DNA of 64,000 bases from an uncultured Clostridia bacterium (GCA_934463165.1 CAKSJG010000014.1:1-64000); one strand, 5' to 3'. Counted from the stretch's first letter, positions 1 through 9,418 are shown. The notes: a model not told the origin generated them from the letters alone. Numbers and translations: made by a program.

Positions 1-77
1 TTTTGTTTGTTTTGTGCACCACAGCGTTCCGCAAAAATTTATCCACATTTTTTACATTTTTATTTTACAATCACCTA
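1..77. repeat. Partial arm of a palindromic MITE-like element
   Basis: Positions about 17-77 match, with few mismatches, the right arm of the element at 37041-37344: the shared blocks are ACCACAGCGTTCCG, a T-rich stretch, and a terminal TTTTACAATCACCTA (63-77) against TTTTACAATCGACTA. The bases before position 17 do not continue the hairpin seen in the complete copy, so this copy is either truncated there or diverged. No gene lies between it and the terminator at 211. Confidence 0.65.
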
Positions 78-210
78 TTTTTATTGTATCTTAATTTTAC
101 ATCACTTTTATTAAAATAAAATTAAAAGTAAAAATTAAAGTGTTTGGATATTGATACATTCAGCAGATATTATCTGCCCGAAAAAATCATATATAAACAT
201 CAATTCACAA

Positions 211-250
211 AAACACCCCCGACATCAAAAATCCGATGTCGGGGGTGTTT
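211..250 (-). terminator. Rho-independent terminator of the SGNH esterase gene
   Basis: A perfect 16-bp inverted repeat (211-226 with 235-250) with an 8-nt loop lies about 20 bp past the stop codon of the minus-strand gene ending at 272. The outer AAAC/GTTT pairs provide the U-rich tail on the minus strand. Confidence 0.9.
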
Positions 251-271
251 CATATTAAGGCAAGGTGCCTG

Positions 272-3200
272 TTATTTATTTTCAATAAGCATCTGTGCAA
301 AGAGACCGCCGAGATACTGCTTTCCGATTTCCGTCGGGTGAAGTCCGTCGGAGAGGTAATAATATTCGTTAAATCTGCTTATATCACTGATATCATAGAG
401 GTTATAAACAGGAATGTTATATTCAGCGCAAACCTCGCATATTGCATTGCTGTAATCACGAACATAAAGTCCGATGCTGTTCGGGTTTTCATCACTGTTT
501 AAGTGATCCTCACCCGTATTTGCATCATTAATTCTTCTGTCGCGGTAAAACGGCGTCGCAACAACAATCTTAAGATCCGGTTTCTTTGCAAGGAGCTTTT
601 CAAATCCGTATCTTGCAGCTCCCTTGATTGTTGTCTTGTCATATTTGTTTTCCGCATTATCAAGGCGTACACCTTGCGAATAGTCATTTGTTCCGTAAAG
701 CATTGTGAGATAATCTGTCTCCTCAAGATTTACGGTTTTGAGTGTGTTTTTATAATGATCAAGCGACGGACCCGATATACCTTTGTTATCTATAGCCCAT
801 GTATCGGTTTCGCTGAAATCATAATTATCGTCTGTAAGCATATCGGCTACATTTACAAATGAGAGATACCCGTTAAGACCGGATGAACCGAGAGAAAGCG
901 TTGTTCCGCCTACTCCGCCGTTAAACCACTCCGTTCCGAGAATATTTGAAATATATCCCGGATATCCGGGTGTGTAGTTACCTGTTATGCTGTCGCCTAT
1001 GCTTAAAACTTTTTTACCCTCAAGTGTTCTGTCAACCTTGACATCATCTTTTACGGGTCTGAATGAGCTGTCAACAAAAATTGCCTTGTATGTGATATCG
1101 GCTTTATCTTTTTTAAGTATGCTTGCAGCTGCACTCGCTTCTCCGGGAGCTGCAACAGTTATTGTTCTTGCATCGATATCGATCATCTTATTGCCGTCAT
1201 AAGCTGCAGCGATAATCATATATACCTTAGGATCTTTAACATAAGATTTAACGGCTGCCTGAGCTTTAAAGTAAACCGAGCCGTCACTCAATGTTTCAAA
1301 AGAAACAAGAGGTGCAAATTCGGTGTATTTTGCGTTACCGAGGACATATGTCTCGCTTGTGAGTCCGTTTGCGGCCGTAACAACAATTTTTATTCCGGCT
1401 TTTGCCATAGCGTTTGTATCGGCAGGTGTTACGCCGTCATATTCATATGCAGCAGCTGTTGCTCCGTTTGAGAGTGTGCACGATTCGATAAAATCGCCGA
1501 CCGTGATATCACCGTAGCCGCATATGAGCCTGTTATCGTCGGTATAAAGATGAGTTAATTCGGTTTTTGAATACGGTTCAACATATGAGTCTATCATTTT
1601 CTGAATCTGTGCATTCGAAGTGAACATATCGCTGCCCGCAAGGTCCGTGTAAACAGGAGTCATGTCGAGCTTTCCTATTTTTGAGGTGTCAATCTGACCC
1701 AAAGCCGAATAGGTGTTTATGAGTTCTTTGATTTTGTTAATATTGTTCTCTCCGTTTACAGCAACGTAAAACGGTTTGTAAACATTCACTTCAAAATTAT
1801 CGATATAGTTATCAAGCTTAGAGCTTATTCCGGAAAGTGTAACCTGTTTAATCTTATCCGGAAGCGTACCGTTTTTATTGTTGTTCCAGAAAAGACCGTC
1901 AAAATAATAATATTTTGAATTGTGCTGTGCGGTTGTTCCGTCGTCTTTCAGATATGCAGACTGGAATACCATATCCTTGGGAGCTTCACCCGGAAGAGCA
2001 TATGTAGCTGTCATGCATTTTGTATCAAGGTCTATTCTGTATGTAACGTCATACCATTTGTGCTTTGCAAAGGATGTCTCACCCCAACCGCCGTTTTCGG
2101 AAATAATGTTTCCGCTTCTGGCAATTGCGCCGATTTTTGTGGTACCGGTTGTGCCCGATTTATCTCCCCATACTCCGATTCCATAGCTGCCGAGCTTTGC
2201 ATCGCCTCTCGGATCGGCACCGTTAATATATTCGGGGTCAGAAGTTCCGTTATAGTAATCCGCAAAGATCTGAGCCTTAATCTCAAGTATGCCTTTTGTT
2301 ACGGGCTCAGGAAGTGCATATACGCTGTTTGACGTCACATTAAGAATATGGTTTTCCGATCTGTCCGAAAAACCGTAAGTTTCAGCTGTCGGATCCGTAT
2401 CTATTGAACCGTTGTTAAAGCCTTTGTTTCCGTCTTCAAAATCATATGAACCGAATTCCGAAAGCTTAATGCCGGGTTTTGCCTGCATTACCTTGGAATC
2501 ATAAAGTCTTTGAACTTCATCGTCGGATCTGTAATATCTGCCGACAAAAGAAGCATAAAAAGCATCCATATCGGTTATGTATGAAAGCTCATCTGCTGTC
2601 GCAAGGTTAAAGCTTCCGTTTGAAGCATATGATTCTATAATGTTTTTAACATCCTCTGCCGACTGAGCATTGTTCATTGCTGCGCAAATTGATGTTGCAT
2701 ATTCCGCAACGGCAGTATCAAATGCTGTCTGAACGGCTTCGCATGTTTCAAAGTTTTTGCCTATAAGAGCTTCATAAACATAATCTTTTGAATTTACAAA
2801 CGCAAAGCTGTTGCCGTATTTAAATGCGCCCGTTTCGGCATAAAAATCAAGCACGTCTTTAACTTCTTCCGCGCTCTGCGCATTGTTTACCGCTTCATTC
2901 AAATAGTCATATGTATTAACTTTGAAATTGTTAACATATACGTTTTCAGTGCCCTGTGTTCCCTCGTTTCGTCCGAACTGGAACGTTTCGGTATATGTCG
3001 CGAAATCTCCGTATGTGTATGACTTCTTATCATCCGAAATCTTTACGGATGTATAACCTTTTTTGGAAAAATTAGCGTTATATTCATCGGTATATTTCCA
3101 TGCCTGCTCGCTCATGCCCTTTGCATATGAAAGAGGCTTAAGCTCGCTGCCCTTTTCACCGTAATATGTTCTGATGACAAAATTTGATGTGTCAACGACA

Positions 3201-3727
3201 TATCTGAAGCTGTACCATTTTTTGGGGTTCACCGTATCACCGGTATATTTTCCATGACCGTCAACAATATAAGCGGTCTGTCCGTCGGCATCAATAGCTC
3301 TTGAAATACCGCCGAGTCCCGTCCAGCATGCGCCGCTTGTATAGCTGCCTTCGCTTCCTCTGAGCTCCTGACCGTTAACCATTCTCCAATACGTCTGCGC
3401 TTTGGTTGTATTGAATGCATCATAGTATATGTCAAAATCATAAACTATGTACTTTTCAAACTTCCATCCGGCATAGCTCGGTCCGTCGGTAATGCCGTCC
3501 TCGCCCATGTAGCCGAGTCTTATTACTTTATCGGTTCCGGTTTCATCTGTGGGATTTGAGGTGAAAAATACATTGCTGAATTTTTTTGCCTCGTCGTCGA
3601 AATCAATAACAAGCGTTTTTGTCGGCGTGACCTCGGCAAGCGCTGACGTCGGTACAATAACCGTTGATGCGATCATTGCCGCAGAGACTGCCGAAGATAA
3701 AAATGCTTTTAGTTTTCTGAATTTCAT
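272..3727 (-). CDS. Exported multidomain SGNH/GDSL esterase-like protein
   Basis: A 1151-aa secreted protein. Residues 1-31 form a signal peptide (basic start, hydrophobic core, ALA-type end). Two similar concanavalin/LamG-like beta-sandwich regions appear at about 40-275 and 425-650. Each is followed by short helical repeats: NNAQSAE at about 281 and 352, and a weaker one at about 660. Residues about 720-895 look like a beta domain. The C-terminal catalytic domain shows the SGNH blocks: GDS (Ser913), GTND (1012-1015) and SDGLHP (Asp1127, His1130). SGNH enzymes of this type commonly deacetylate or de-esterify polysaccharides; the substrate here is not shown. No SLH domain or sortase motif is visible, so the anchoring mode is unknown. 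An AGGAG ribosome site lies about 10 bp before the ATG. It is a single-gene unit with its own terminator. Confidence 0.8.
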   Translation of the reverse strand: MKFRKLKAFLSSAVSAAMIASTVIVPTSALAEVTPTKTLVIDFDDEAKKFSNVFFTSNPTDETGTDKVIRLGYMGEDGITDGPSYAGWKFEKYIVYDFDIYYDAFNTTKAQTYWRMVNGQELRGSEGSYTSGACWTGLGGISRAIDADGQTAYIVDGHGKYTGDTVNPKKWYSFRYVVDTSNFVIRTYYGEKGSELKPLSYAKGMSEQAWKYTDEYNANFSKKGYTSVKISDDKKSYTYGDFATYTETFQFGRNEGTQGTENVYVNNFKVNTYDYLNEAVNNAQSAEEVKDVLDFYAETGAFKYGNSFAFVNSKDYVYEALIGKNFETCEAVQTAFDTAVAEYATSICAAMNNAQSAEDVKNIIESYASNGSFNLATADELSYITDMDAFYASFVGRYYRSDDEVQRLYDSKVMQAKPGIKLSEFGSYDFEDGNKGFNNGSIDTDPTAETYGFSDRSENHILNVTSNSVYALPEPVTKGILEIKAQIFADYYNGTSDPEYINGADPRGDAKLGSYGIGVWGDKSGTTGTTKIGAIARSGNIISENGGWGETSFAKHKWYDVTYRIDLDTKCMTATYALPGEAPKDMVFQSAYLKDDGTTAQHNSKYYYFDGLFWNNNKNGTLPDKIKQVTLSGISSKLDNYIDNFEVNVYKPFYVAVNGENNINKIKELINTYSALGQIDTSKIGKLDMTPVYTDLAGSDMFTSNAQIQKMIDSYVEPYSKTELTHLYTDDNRLICGYGDITVGDFIESCTLSNGATAAAYEYDGVTPADTNAMAKAGIKIVVTAANGLTSETYVLGNAKYTEFAPLVSFETLSDGSVYFKAQAAVKSYVKDPKVYMIIAAAYDGNKMIDIDARTITVAAPGEASAAASILKKDKADITYKAIFVDSSFRPVKDDVKVDRTLEGKKVLSIGDSITGNYTPGYPGYISNILGTEWFNGGVGGTTLSLGSSGLNGYLSFVNVADMLTDDNYDFSETDTWAIDNKGISGPSLDHYKNTLKTVNLEETDYLTMLYGTNDYSQGVRLDNAENKYDKTTIKGAARYGFEKLLAKKPDLKIVVATPFYRDRRINDANTGEDHLNSDENPNSIGLYVRDYSNAICEVCAEYNIPVYNLYDISDISRFNEYYYLSDGLHPTEIGKQYLGGLFAQMLIENK

Positions 3728-4389
3728 CTTTAAATCATCTCCTGTTTTATTATCACTGATATAATTTTAACATAATAATTACATTTAAACAACTGTATAT
3801 TTTTCCTAAAATGAAGATATGATTTTTGTGCATATTTTTCGAAATAGCTTTTATGCAAATGCAAATATACAGAAATTTTTCTTTTGCGTTTCAGAAAATA
3901 TTTGTTAAATAGTGCTTAAAAAATTGAGTTTTTATTAAAATTCACCGTCGACGGGTTTTCCGTACACGGTGAATCCGTACACGGTGAATCCTTCGGCGGT
4001 TTATCCGTATACGGAAAACCCCTCGGTACTAATAAAAGAATAACAAATAAATGAATGACAAAATAAAGATTTATCAATAAAAGAGTGAGAAATATATTTT
4101 ATTATTTATTTTACCTTATCATATCCTACCGTATCTTAAAAACGCTTTTAATAAAATTTACCTGATATGGTGCGGTGTGATCAGACAGAATTAAATCAAA
4201 AAAATATTTTTCAAAAAGGGATTTTGCAGTCTTTTTTACGAAATTCAGTTTCCGCACAAATGTGCATATGCCATATAAGCCGCATAAATAAAGGCATATG
4301 CGGATTTCAGCGGTGCGGATTATTACGTTTCGTTTTTTTTTTTAAACGTCTGCAGAAAAAAATTTTTCATGGTATAATTAATACGAAGC
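3728..4389. other. Long intergenic region without a convincing gene
   Basis: About 660 AT-rich bases between the SGNH gene and the PP2C-like gene. It holds the SGNH leader and ribosome site at its left end, a cluster of short repeats at 3941-4021, and a loose inverted repeat GCATATGCC/GGCATATGC at 4264-4301. The one open frame on the plus strand (4167-4412) has low-complexity runs and no recognisable domain. Confidence 0.6.
3941..4021. repeat. Compact cluster of direct and inverted repeats
   Basis: The 15-mer GTACACGGTGAATCC occurs twice in tandem (about 3962-3991). The outer arms GGGTTTTCCGTACACGG (3953-3969) and CCGTATACGGAAAACCC (4005-4021) pair over 16 of 17 positions. TTCACCGT at 3941 is the reverse complement of the ACGGTGAA inside each tandem unit. 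Alternative hairpins are therefore possible. It is GC-richer than its surroundings. Confidence 0.75.
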
Positions 4390-4422
4390 CGAAAAAAGCC
4401 GCCCTTTGGTAACGGAGCGGCT
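4390..4422 (-). terminator. Terminator of the PP2C-like gene
   Basis: On the minus strand AGCCGC pairs with GCGGCT (4397-4402 with 4417-4422) and is followed by a run of six T. It sits 13 bp beyond the stop of the minus-strand gene at 4436. Confidence 0.75.
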
Positions 4423-4435
4423 GAGAAGTATGTTT

Positions 4436-5218
4436 TTATAAAAAAAGTAAATCGGGGAAAAGAAAAAGTATTCCTCCCGCAATGAGAGCAATGATAAGCA
4501 AAACCTTAACATAAATCAGATAGCTGTTTTTTATGACTGCGTGAATGAATGTAACGCTCGCGTGAGGATTTCTTTTATCTACGTTAAACAAAAGCTGTTC
4601 GTTAAGATCCGAACTGCCCGACGCAAAAATTTTGACAATCACATCGCCGCCGAGAACATTTTCAACATCGTTGCCGACTATGAGATATTCGTCTCCGCTC
4701 TTTGCCCTGCCGATAAATTTTACGTGAGTTTTTACACCGTCCGATCCGCTCGCGGCATTCTCGCTTTTATATGACTTCGGGAAAACGATTTTCCTCACAA
4801 TGCTGTCTGCCGAAGAATAGTGATAAATATTCGGCGTGCCGATTCCCGCGGCATAGACGTTTTTGCCCTCGCAATAGAGCACGGAGGCAATACTGCCCGA
4901 AAACTCGCGGCTGTATACATCGGAATTTCGTATATCATTCATCAGAGACTTTAAAAAATATATAACCTTCATCCGGTCGCGGTTAGGCTCCGCTTTCATG
5001 GCATTATATGTAAAGGTGCGCTCTATCCCCTCGCAGTTGCTTGCGGCATTTATAACCGACGCAAACTGCTTTTTATCGCGGCAGGTAATGGTATCGGTGC
5101 AAAAAGACGCCTTTCCGCCGGAAAGCGAAGTTGAATTGTTGATATAATAACATTCGTTATTGATATCTCCGCGTTTTTTCGGATTGGAATATGCAAAAAA
5201 TTTGTATTTGTAAGGCAT
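4436..5218 (-). CDS. Degenerate PP2C-like protein with C-terminal membrane anchor
   Basis: 260 aa. The first 30 residues (SNPKKRGDINNE) resemble the start of PP2C-family phosphatases, where the consensus has a Gly, an Arg and an Asn-Glu-Asp. A middle stretch (ASVLYCEGKNVYAAGIGTPN) resembles the PP2C strand that usually ends in NVGDS. The metal-binding Asp residues of active enzymes are not at the expected places, so activity is doubtful. One strong membrane segment lies at about 236-258, right at the C-terminus, placing the soluble part probably in the cytoplasm. It follows agcS by about 100 bp on the same strand. The family call rests on pattern only. Confidence 0.4.
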   Translation of the reverse strand: MPYKYKFFAYSNPKKRGDINNECYYINNSTSLSGGKASFCTDTITCRDKKQFASVINAASNCEGIERTFTYNAMKAEPNRDRMKVIYFLKSLMNDIRNSDVYSREFSGSIASVLYCEGKNVYAAGIGTPNIYHYSSADSIVRKIVFPKSYKSENAASGSDGVKTHVKFIGRAKSGDEYLIVGNDVENVLGGDVIVKIFASGSSDLNEQLLFNVDKRNPHASVTFIHAVIKNSYLIYVKVLLIIALIAGGILFLFPDLLFL

Positions 5219-5320
5219 AGGTCAGTCCCCCGATAATTTTATTGATAACTTATTCTATCACAAATTACGACGGTTTTCAACAGTTTAAATATTACATTTA
5301 CCTTACAAATTTAAAGCGCG

Positions 5321-6802
5321 TCACCTTCTCATCAGGTATGCGTTGACATCGTCAAACGCAGACAGCATCGGCTGATTGGAAATGCCGCAAAAATACCTTT
5401 CGCAATAGTTTCGGGTAACCTTTGAGACAACACCCGAGAGCAGAACAAGACCGATAAGATTCGGAACAGCCATAAAAGCATTGAACGTGTCGGACAAAAC
5501 CCATATGTTGTATGTTTCGGCAGTCGGGATAACGCAGCCGAAATACACAGTTAAAACATAGATAATTTTATATATCACGCAGCTTGCGCTGCCGAACAGA
5601 TATTCCCACGATTTAAGCCCGTAGCAGCTCCAGCCGAGAACCGTGGAGAATGCAAACATAAAAATTGCCGTTGACATAAATATGCCGCCGAATCTGCCGA
5701 ACACCGCGTTGAACGCCTCTGTCACAAGAGAAGAATCCGCCGCGGAAATATTCACCGTGCCGTTTTCAAGATCAATAAACCCCGACGACAAAACGACAAG
5801 CGCCGTGAGAGTGCATATAACAATCGTATCGGTAAAGACGGCGAATATCCCCCACATTCCCTGTCGGACGGGCTCTTTGACATCTGACGAGCTGCCGACG
5901 CATGCGGAAGAGCCGAGGCCTGCCTCATTTGAAAAAATGCCTCTTCTGATTCCCCACGAAACAGCCTGCCTGACTCCCAAGCCTACCGCCGCGCCTTTAA
6001 ATGAGCGCATTCCGAATGCAAACTTAAAAATTGCACCGAAAGAGCGCGGCGCCATATCTCCGCTGCAGGCAATGATATAAACCGATGACGATATATACAT
6101 GATAACCATAAACGGAACGAGCTTTTCGGCAAAGGACGCAACGGAGCCTATGCCGCCGATTACGGCAATTGCCGTAACCGATGAAAGCAGGACGGCCAAA
6201 AGCTTTTTATCAACATTAAATACGCTTTCAAGATTGACCGAAATGGTGTTTACCTGAACAAGATTACCCATGCAAAATGACGAAAGAACCGTAAATATTG
6301 CATACAGAGCTGCAAGGGCAGCACCGAGATTTTTAAGAGCGCTCCTGCTGCCGACGCCGTCACGAAGATAATACATAGCACCGCCGCACCAGCTGCCCGA
6401 CGCGTTCTTTCGTCTGAAATATATTCCGAGAACATTTTCGGCATAGACCGTCATCATAGACAAAAATGCCGCCGCCCACATCCAAAAAACCGCCCCCGGA
6501 CCGCCGCATACTATTGCCGAAGATACCCCGGCAATATTACCCGTACCGACGGTTGCCCCGAGAGCGGTACAAAGAGACTGAAACTGCGATATGCTTTTGG
6601 AATCACTTCTGCTGCGTGATTTGCTCTTTTTGCCGAAAAGTGAGCAGACCGTATTCGAAAGCCAGTGACGAACGTGCACAAACTGAAAAAAACGCGTGAT
6701 AACCGTAAACATCAGCCCGACAAATATTATTGCGGCCGGCATGTATTTATCCCACAAAATATTTTTATTCAGATAATCTATGGCTTCTATGACATTATTC
6801 AT
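5321..6802 (-). CDS. Alanine/glycine:cation symporter (AGCS family)
   Basis: A 493-aa polytopic membrane protein with about ten hydrophobic segments. It carries the AGCS signatures GATVGTGNIAGV followed by GGPGAVFWMW near residues 83-108, and a conserved FSNEAGLGSS block in the middle. The family couples uptake of alanine or glycine to Na+ or H+. Length fits the family (450-500 aa). The start codon lies 1 nt past the stop of sipL, with an AAAGG ribosome site inside the sipL end, so the two are probably translationally coupled. Amino-acid uptake next to a spore gene is suggestive, but no direct link is shown. Confidence 0.9.
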   Translation of the reverse strand: MNNVIEAIDYLNKNILWDKYMPAAIIFVGLMFTVITRFFQFVHVRHWLSNTVCSLFGKKSKSRSRSDSKSISQFQSLCTALGATVGTGNIAGVSSAIVCGGPGAVFWMWAAAFLSMMTVYAENVLGIYFRRKNASGSWCGGAMYYLRDGVGSRSALKNLGAALAALYAIFTVLSSFCMGNLVQVNTISVNLESVFNVDKKLLAVLLSSVTAIAVIGGIGSVASFAEKLVPFMVIMYISSSVYIIACSGDMAPRSFGAIFKFAFGMRSFKGAAVGLGVRQAVSWGIRRGIFSNEAGLGSSACVGSSSDVKEPVRQGMWGIFAVFTDTIVICTLTALVVLSSGFIDLENGTVNISAADSSLVTEAFNAVFGRFGGIFMSTAIFMFAFSTVLGWSCYGLKSWEYLFGSASCVIYKIIYVLTVYFGCVIPTAETYNIWVLSDTFNAFMAVPNLIGLVLLSGVVSKVTRNYCERYFCGISNQPMLSAFDDVNAYLMRR

Positions 6803-6803
6803 A

Positions 6804-8351
6804 TCATGCCTTTATGCCGCCGGTTCTTTTTGCAATGAGAAGCGGATTTTCACGGCTTAGAGTATCACCGTCACTAACCGAATTGAGAGCTTCAATTTCG
6901 CCGACGGTTGTGGAATATTTTTTTGCAATATCCCAAAGAGTGATATCGGGGTCGGGATAGCACACCGTAATGCTTGGCTGCGAATCTCTTGAAACGGGTT
7001 TTTCGGAATCAACCGAAAATGCCGTAATAAAGCTTTTTTTGCTGCATTTTAAGGAATCCGTGATGCTGCGCACAACGCATCTCAGCTGGATCTCATTCGG
7101 GGAACCCATGATATAGCTGTAATTTGAGACTTCAAGCTCAGCACAGGCGCTGTCGCAGCCGTCAGATACAGACTCGGTTATTTCATAAGGTGTGTTTTTG
7201 GAAACCGAATGCAGGCTGCCGTCTTCACTCTGATAAATAACCGTTGAATGCAGCATTCCGCTTACGGTTACGGAAGAATCGGCAAGGACGGTATCGGTTT
7301 GCGATGTGCTTGCAGTCATATATAAAATTTTGCTGACCGGGTGAGACAAATCGGACACGGTTACCGTGTCTTTGACGGTTGTCTGATTCACCGACGTCTG
7401 CGCTATATCCGCAAGATCGGATTTTTTGCATTCCGACGTATACTCATAATCGGGGCTGTATATATCGGACGCAACATGATATTCGCACCGGTCATATATG
7501 CATATTCTGCCCCTTATCTTGATTTCCGCATCCGCTTTAATGCCGCTCTCGGACTGCGAAAGACTGCAGCTTAAATCCGCAACGTCAAAGACGGACGATA
7601 TCCTGTCGGAGGCTCCCGACGTTTCAAGATCTTCAATCTCGGTAAAGCTTATGTCTGTGTCATAACTCTGAACGCCGTTTTCGGTGCCGTAAAGAATTTT
7701 TATGGGGATGATTCCCTTTATGACAGCTTTGTTGTTAACCGTCTTTACGTCGCTTATGTCCGAACGGTAAGACACATCGTATATCTCATGCTCACTGCAT
7801 TCATCCGGAGGAAGCGCCACGGAATCGCTTACGTCAAATTCAATTTCACGGCATAAAACAATGCGGTCGCCCTCGCACTCACTGTAGCGCACGGGGATAT
7901 CCGAATCGGAATCAACACCGTTTACAGCCTTTATTTCATTTTGTTTATATGCCCGAACAGGCAGCGAAAGCTCCGCTTCAACCCTGAGCTTGCGCGAATT
8001 GCGCACATTAAAATCCGTTTTTGATATATGGCATGTTCCGACGGTGAACGCGTCTTCGTCTATGCCGTTTGAATCCGTCTGATGACTGAAAGGTATGCTG
8101 TGCTCTATTGTGTATATTCTGCCGGTTTCTTCTTCGCAGGCATAGAGAATGTTAAATTTCAGATTACCCGAAAAAACCATTTTATCCTTTTTTATGTATC
8201 TTTCGCATGATTCGGCAGAGGCTCTTACCGCGAGAACCGTGCCGATGTCCGGACGGGTATCGGGCACAATGACATCAGCGTCAACTATTGCGCGCGCATT
8301 TATCATTTTGCTGTAGCCACATACCGTCACATCCGTAAAACTAACTTCCAT
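6804..8351 (-). CDS. sipL: SipL-like spore morphogenesis protein (SPOCS/DUF3794 + LysM)
   Basis: 515 aa from the ATG at 8351, chosen because GAAAGGA precedes it; a longer frame to 8417 lacks a site. Residues about 10-110 and 150-290 form the duplicated SPOCS/DUF3794 region (for example VIVPDTRPDIGTVLAV near residue 25). The last 50 residues form a LysM domain (LWDIAKKYSTTVGEIEALN). In Clostridioides difficile SipL (about 520 aa, same layout) binds SpoIVA and is needed for coat attachment around the forespore. Its presence argues that the organism makes endospores. It lies downstream of an AraC gene and directly upstream of agcS. Confidence 0.85.
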   Translation of the reverse strand: MEVSFTDVTVCGYSKMINARAIVDADVIVPDTRPDIGTVLAVRASAESCERYIKKDKMVFSGNLKFNILYACEEETGRIYTIEHSIPFSHQTDSNGIDEDAFTVGTCHISKTDFNVRNSRKLRVEAELSLPVRAYKQNEIKAVNGVDSDSDIPVRYSECEGDRIVLCREIEFDVSDSVALPPDECSEHEIYDVSYRSDISDVKTVNNKAVIKGIIPIKILYGTENGVQSYDTDISFTEIEDLETSGASDRISSVFDVADLSCSLSQSESGIKADAEIKIRGRICIYDRCEYHVASDIYSPDYEYTSECKKSDLADIAQTSVNQTTVKDTVTVSDLSHPVSKILYMTASTSQTDTVLADSSVTVSGMLHSTVIYQSEDGSLHSVSKNTPYEITESVSDGCDSACAELEVSNYSYIMGSPNEIQLRCVVRSITDSLKCSKKSFITAFSVDSEKPVSRDSQPSITVCYPDPDITLWDIAKKYSTTVGEIEALNSVSDGDTLSRENPLLIAKRTGGIKA

Positions 8352-8369
8352 ATTATCAATCCTTTCAAG

Positions 8370-8420
8370 ATATTGTATAAACATCATTATCAAAGTCGCC
8401 GTCCGATGTTTGTACAATAT
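8370..8420. promoter_or_regulatory. Inverted repeat upstream of sipL
   Basis: ATATTGTATAAACATC (8370-8385) and GATGTTTGTACAATAT (8405-8420) are near-perfect inverted copies (15 of 16) separated by 19 bp. They lie in the 90-bp gap between the AraC stop and the sipL start. They could be an operator pair or a leader stem; no clear promoter hexamers were found, and no sigma-E-type site could be confirmed. Confidence 0.45.
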
Positions 8421-8441
8421 ATGAAAAGCGGGTTTAATTTA

Positions 8442-9281
8442 TTACTGTTTTCGGAATATTCCGGGGCTTGAACCCTTTTGCTGCTTAAACGTTTTGATAA
8501 AATAACTAAGATCGTTGAATCCACAGGTAAAGGCAATGTCCGTCACGGATCTGTCGGTTGTGAGGAGCTGGCGCGCGGCGCGCTCTATCCTGTATGTTAT
8601 CAGATACTCCACAGGGGTCTTGTGAGTCATTTCTTTGAAAAAGGCGCAGAAATATTTTGATGACATAGACGCGCTCGCCGCCATGTCGTCAAGAGTTATG
8701 GGCTTGTCGAACGATGAGCGTATAAATTCAAGAACCTTTTTAAGCTTTTCGATATGCGCGGCGCTGCCCTTTTCATATATTGAGCTGTCGGAGTAAAGAT
8801 TTTTTTTCTGAATCTCCGCAAAAAACTGCATAATCAAGCCCAAAACGTCATATTTTGACGCGGCGCTGTTTTTTTTCATTTCAGCAAACAAACCGGATAT
8901 TATGCAGTGAAGCTTATCTTTTTTTGCAGCAAAATATTCATTTATATATATATCGCCCGACGTAAGATCGGAAATAAAGCTTTTTCCGCCGTTAATTACG
9001 GCAGGCAAAAATCCGGCGCTGAAAACAATGCACTCATATACGCAGTCATTCGGAAAAGCGCCGTGAACAACCTCGGGATTGACAAAGAGAAAATCACCGG
9101 AGCGCGCCGAGTATTCTCTGTTATCGAGAAAAACCGAAAGGCTGCCGCTCTTTATGAATATTATTTCGGCATTTGTGTGCCAATGATATGCCATTTCATA
9201 TTTGGGATGGGTGCTGTCAATATGATAAAGTTCAAACGGAAAATCAAGCGTTCCGTGTATTTTAAGTTCGTTATAGCTCAC
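8442..9281 (-). CDS. AraC-family regulator with N-terminal cupin domain
   Basis: 279 aa. Residues about 10-100 form the cupin-type sensor (HWHTNAEIIFIKSGSLSVF, then a GDFLFVNPEVVHG block). Residues about 180-279 hold the two helix-turn-helix motifs typical of AraC/XylS proteins, ending in the conserved FIKTFKQQKGSSPGIFR region. It is divergent from the L-fucose isomerase gene across about 137 bp, so it most likely controls that gene, and itself, in response to a sugar. It could equally read into sipL, 90 bp downstream on the same strand. Confidence 0.88.
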   Translation of the reverse strand: MSYNELKIHGTLDFPFELYHIDSTHPKYEMAYHWHTNAEIIFIKSGSLSVFLDNREYSARSGDFLFVNPEVVHGAFPNDCVYECIVFSAGFLPAVINGGKSFISDLTSGDIYINEYFAAKKDKLHCIISGLFAEMKKNSAASKYDVLGLIMQFFAEIQKKNLYSDSSIYEKGSAAHIEKLKKVLEFIRSSFDKPITLDDMAASASMSSKYFCAFFKEMTHKTPVEYLITYRIERAARQLLTTDRSVTDIAFTCGFNDLSYFIKTFKQQKGSSPGIFRKQ

Positions 9282-9319
9282 ATTATCACCGATTTCTGAA
9301 TATAATTATATTTTTTTAT

Positions 9320-9349
9320 ATTATAACACAAGAGTTATATCTTTTTCAA
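9320..9349 (-). promoter_or_regulatory. Probable promoter of the AraC gene
   Basis: On the minus strand TTGAAA (9344-9349), 18 bp, then TATAAT (9320-9325), about 40 bp before the AraC start. The region between the divergent genes is very AT-rich, so chance matches are possible. Confidence 0.5.
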
Positions 9350-9418
9350 GCATATAATTATACTTGTAATATGATTTATCATACAAATAATTTATATATC
9401 GGCAGGAGGAATGAAAAA

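Noticed and set aside
3941..4021. Repeat cluster as a CRISPR array or integron attC site
   Set aside because: Only two tandem units of 15 bp without spacers, no cas or integrase gene nearby, and none of the attC core bases.
4167..4412. 81-codon plus-strand open frame in the gene-free region
   Set aside because: It is made of Phe/Lys-rich stretches, has no ribosome site or domain, and overlaps the terminator of the PP2C-like gene.
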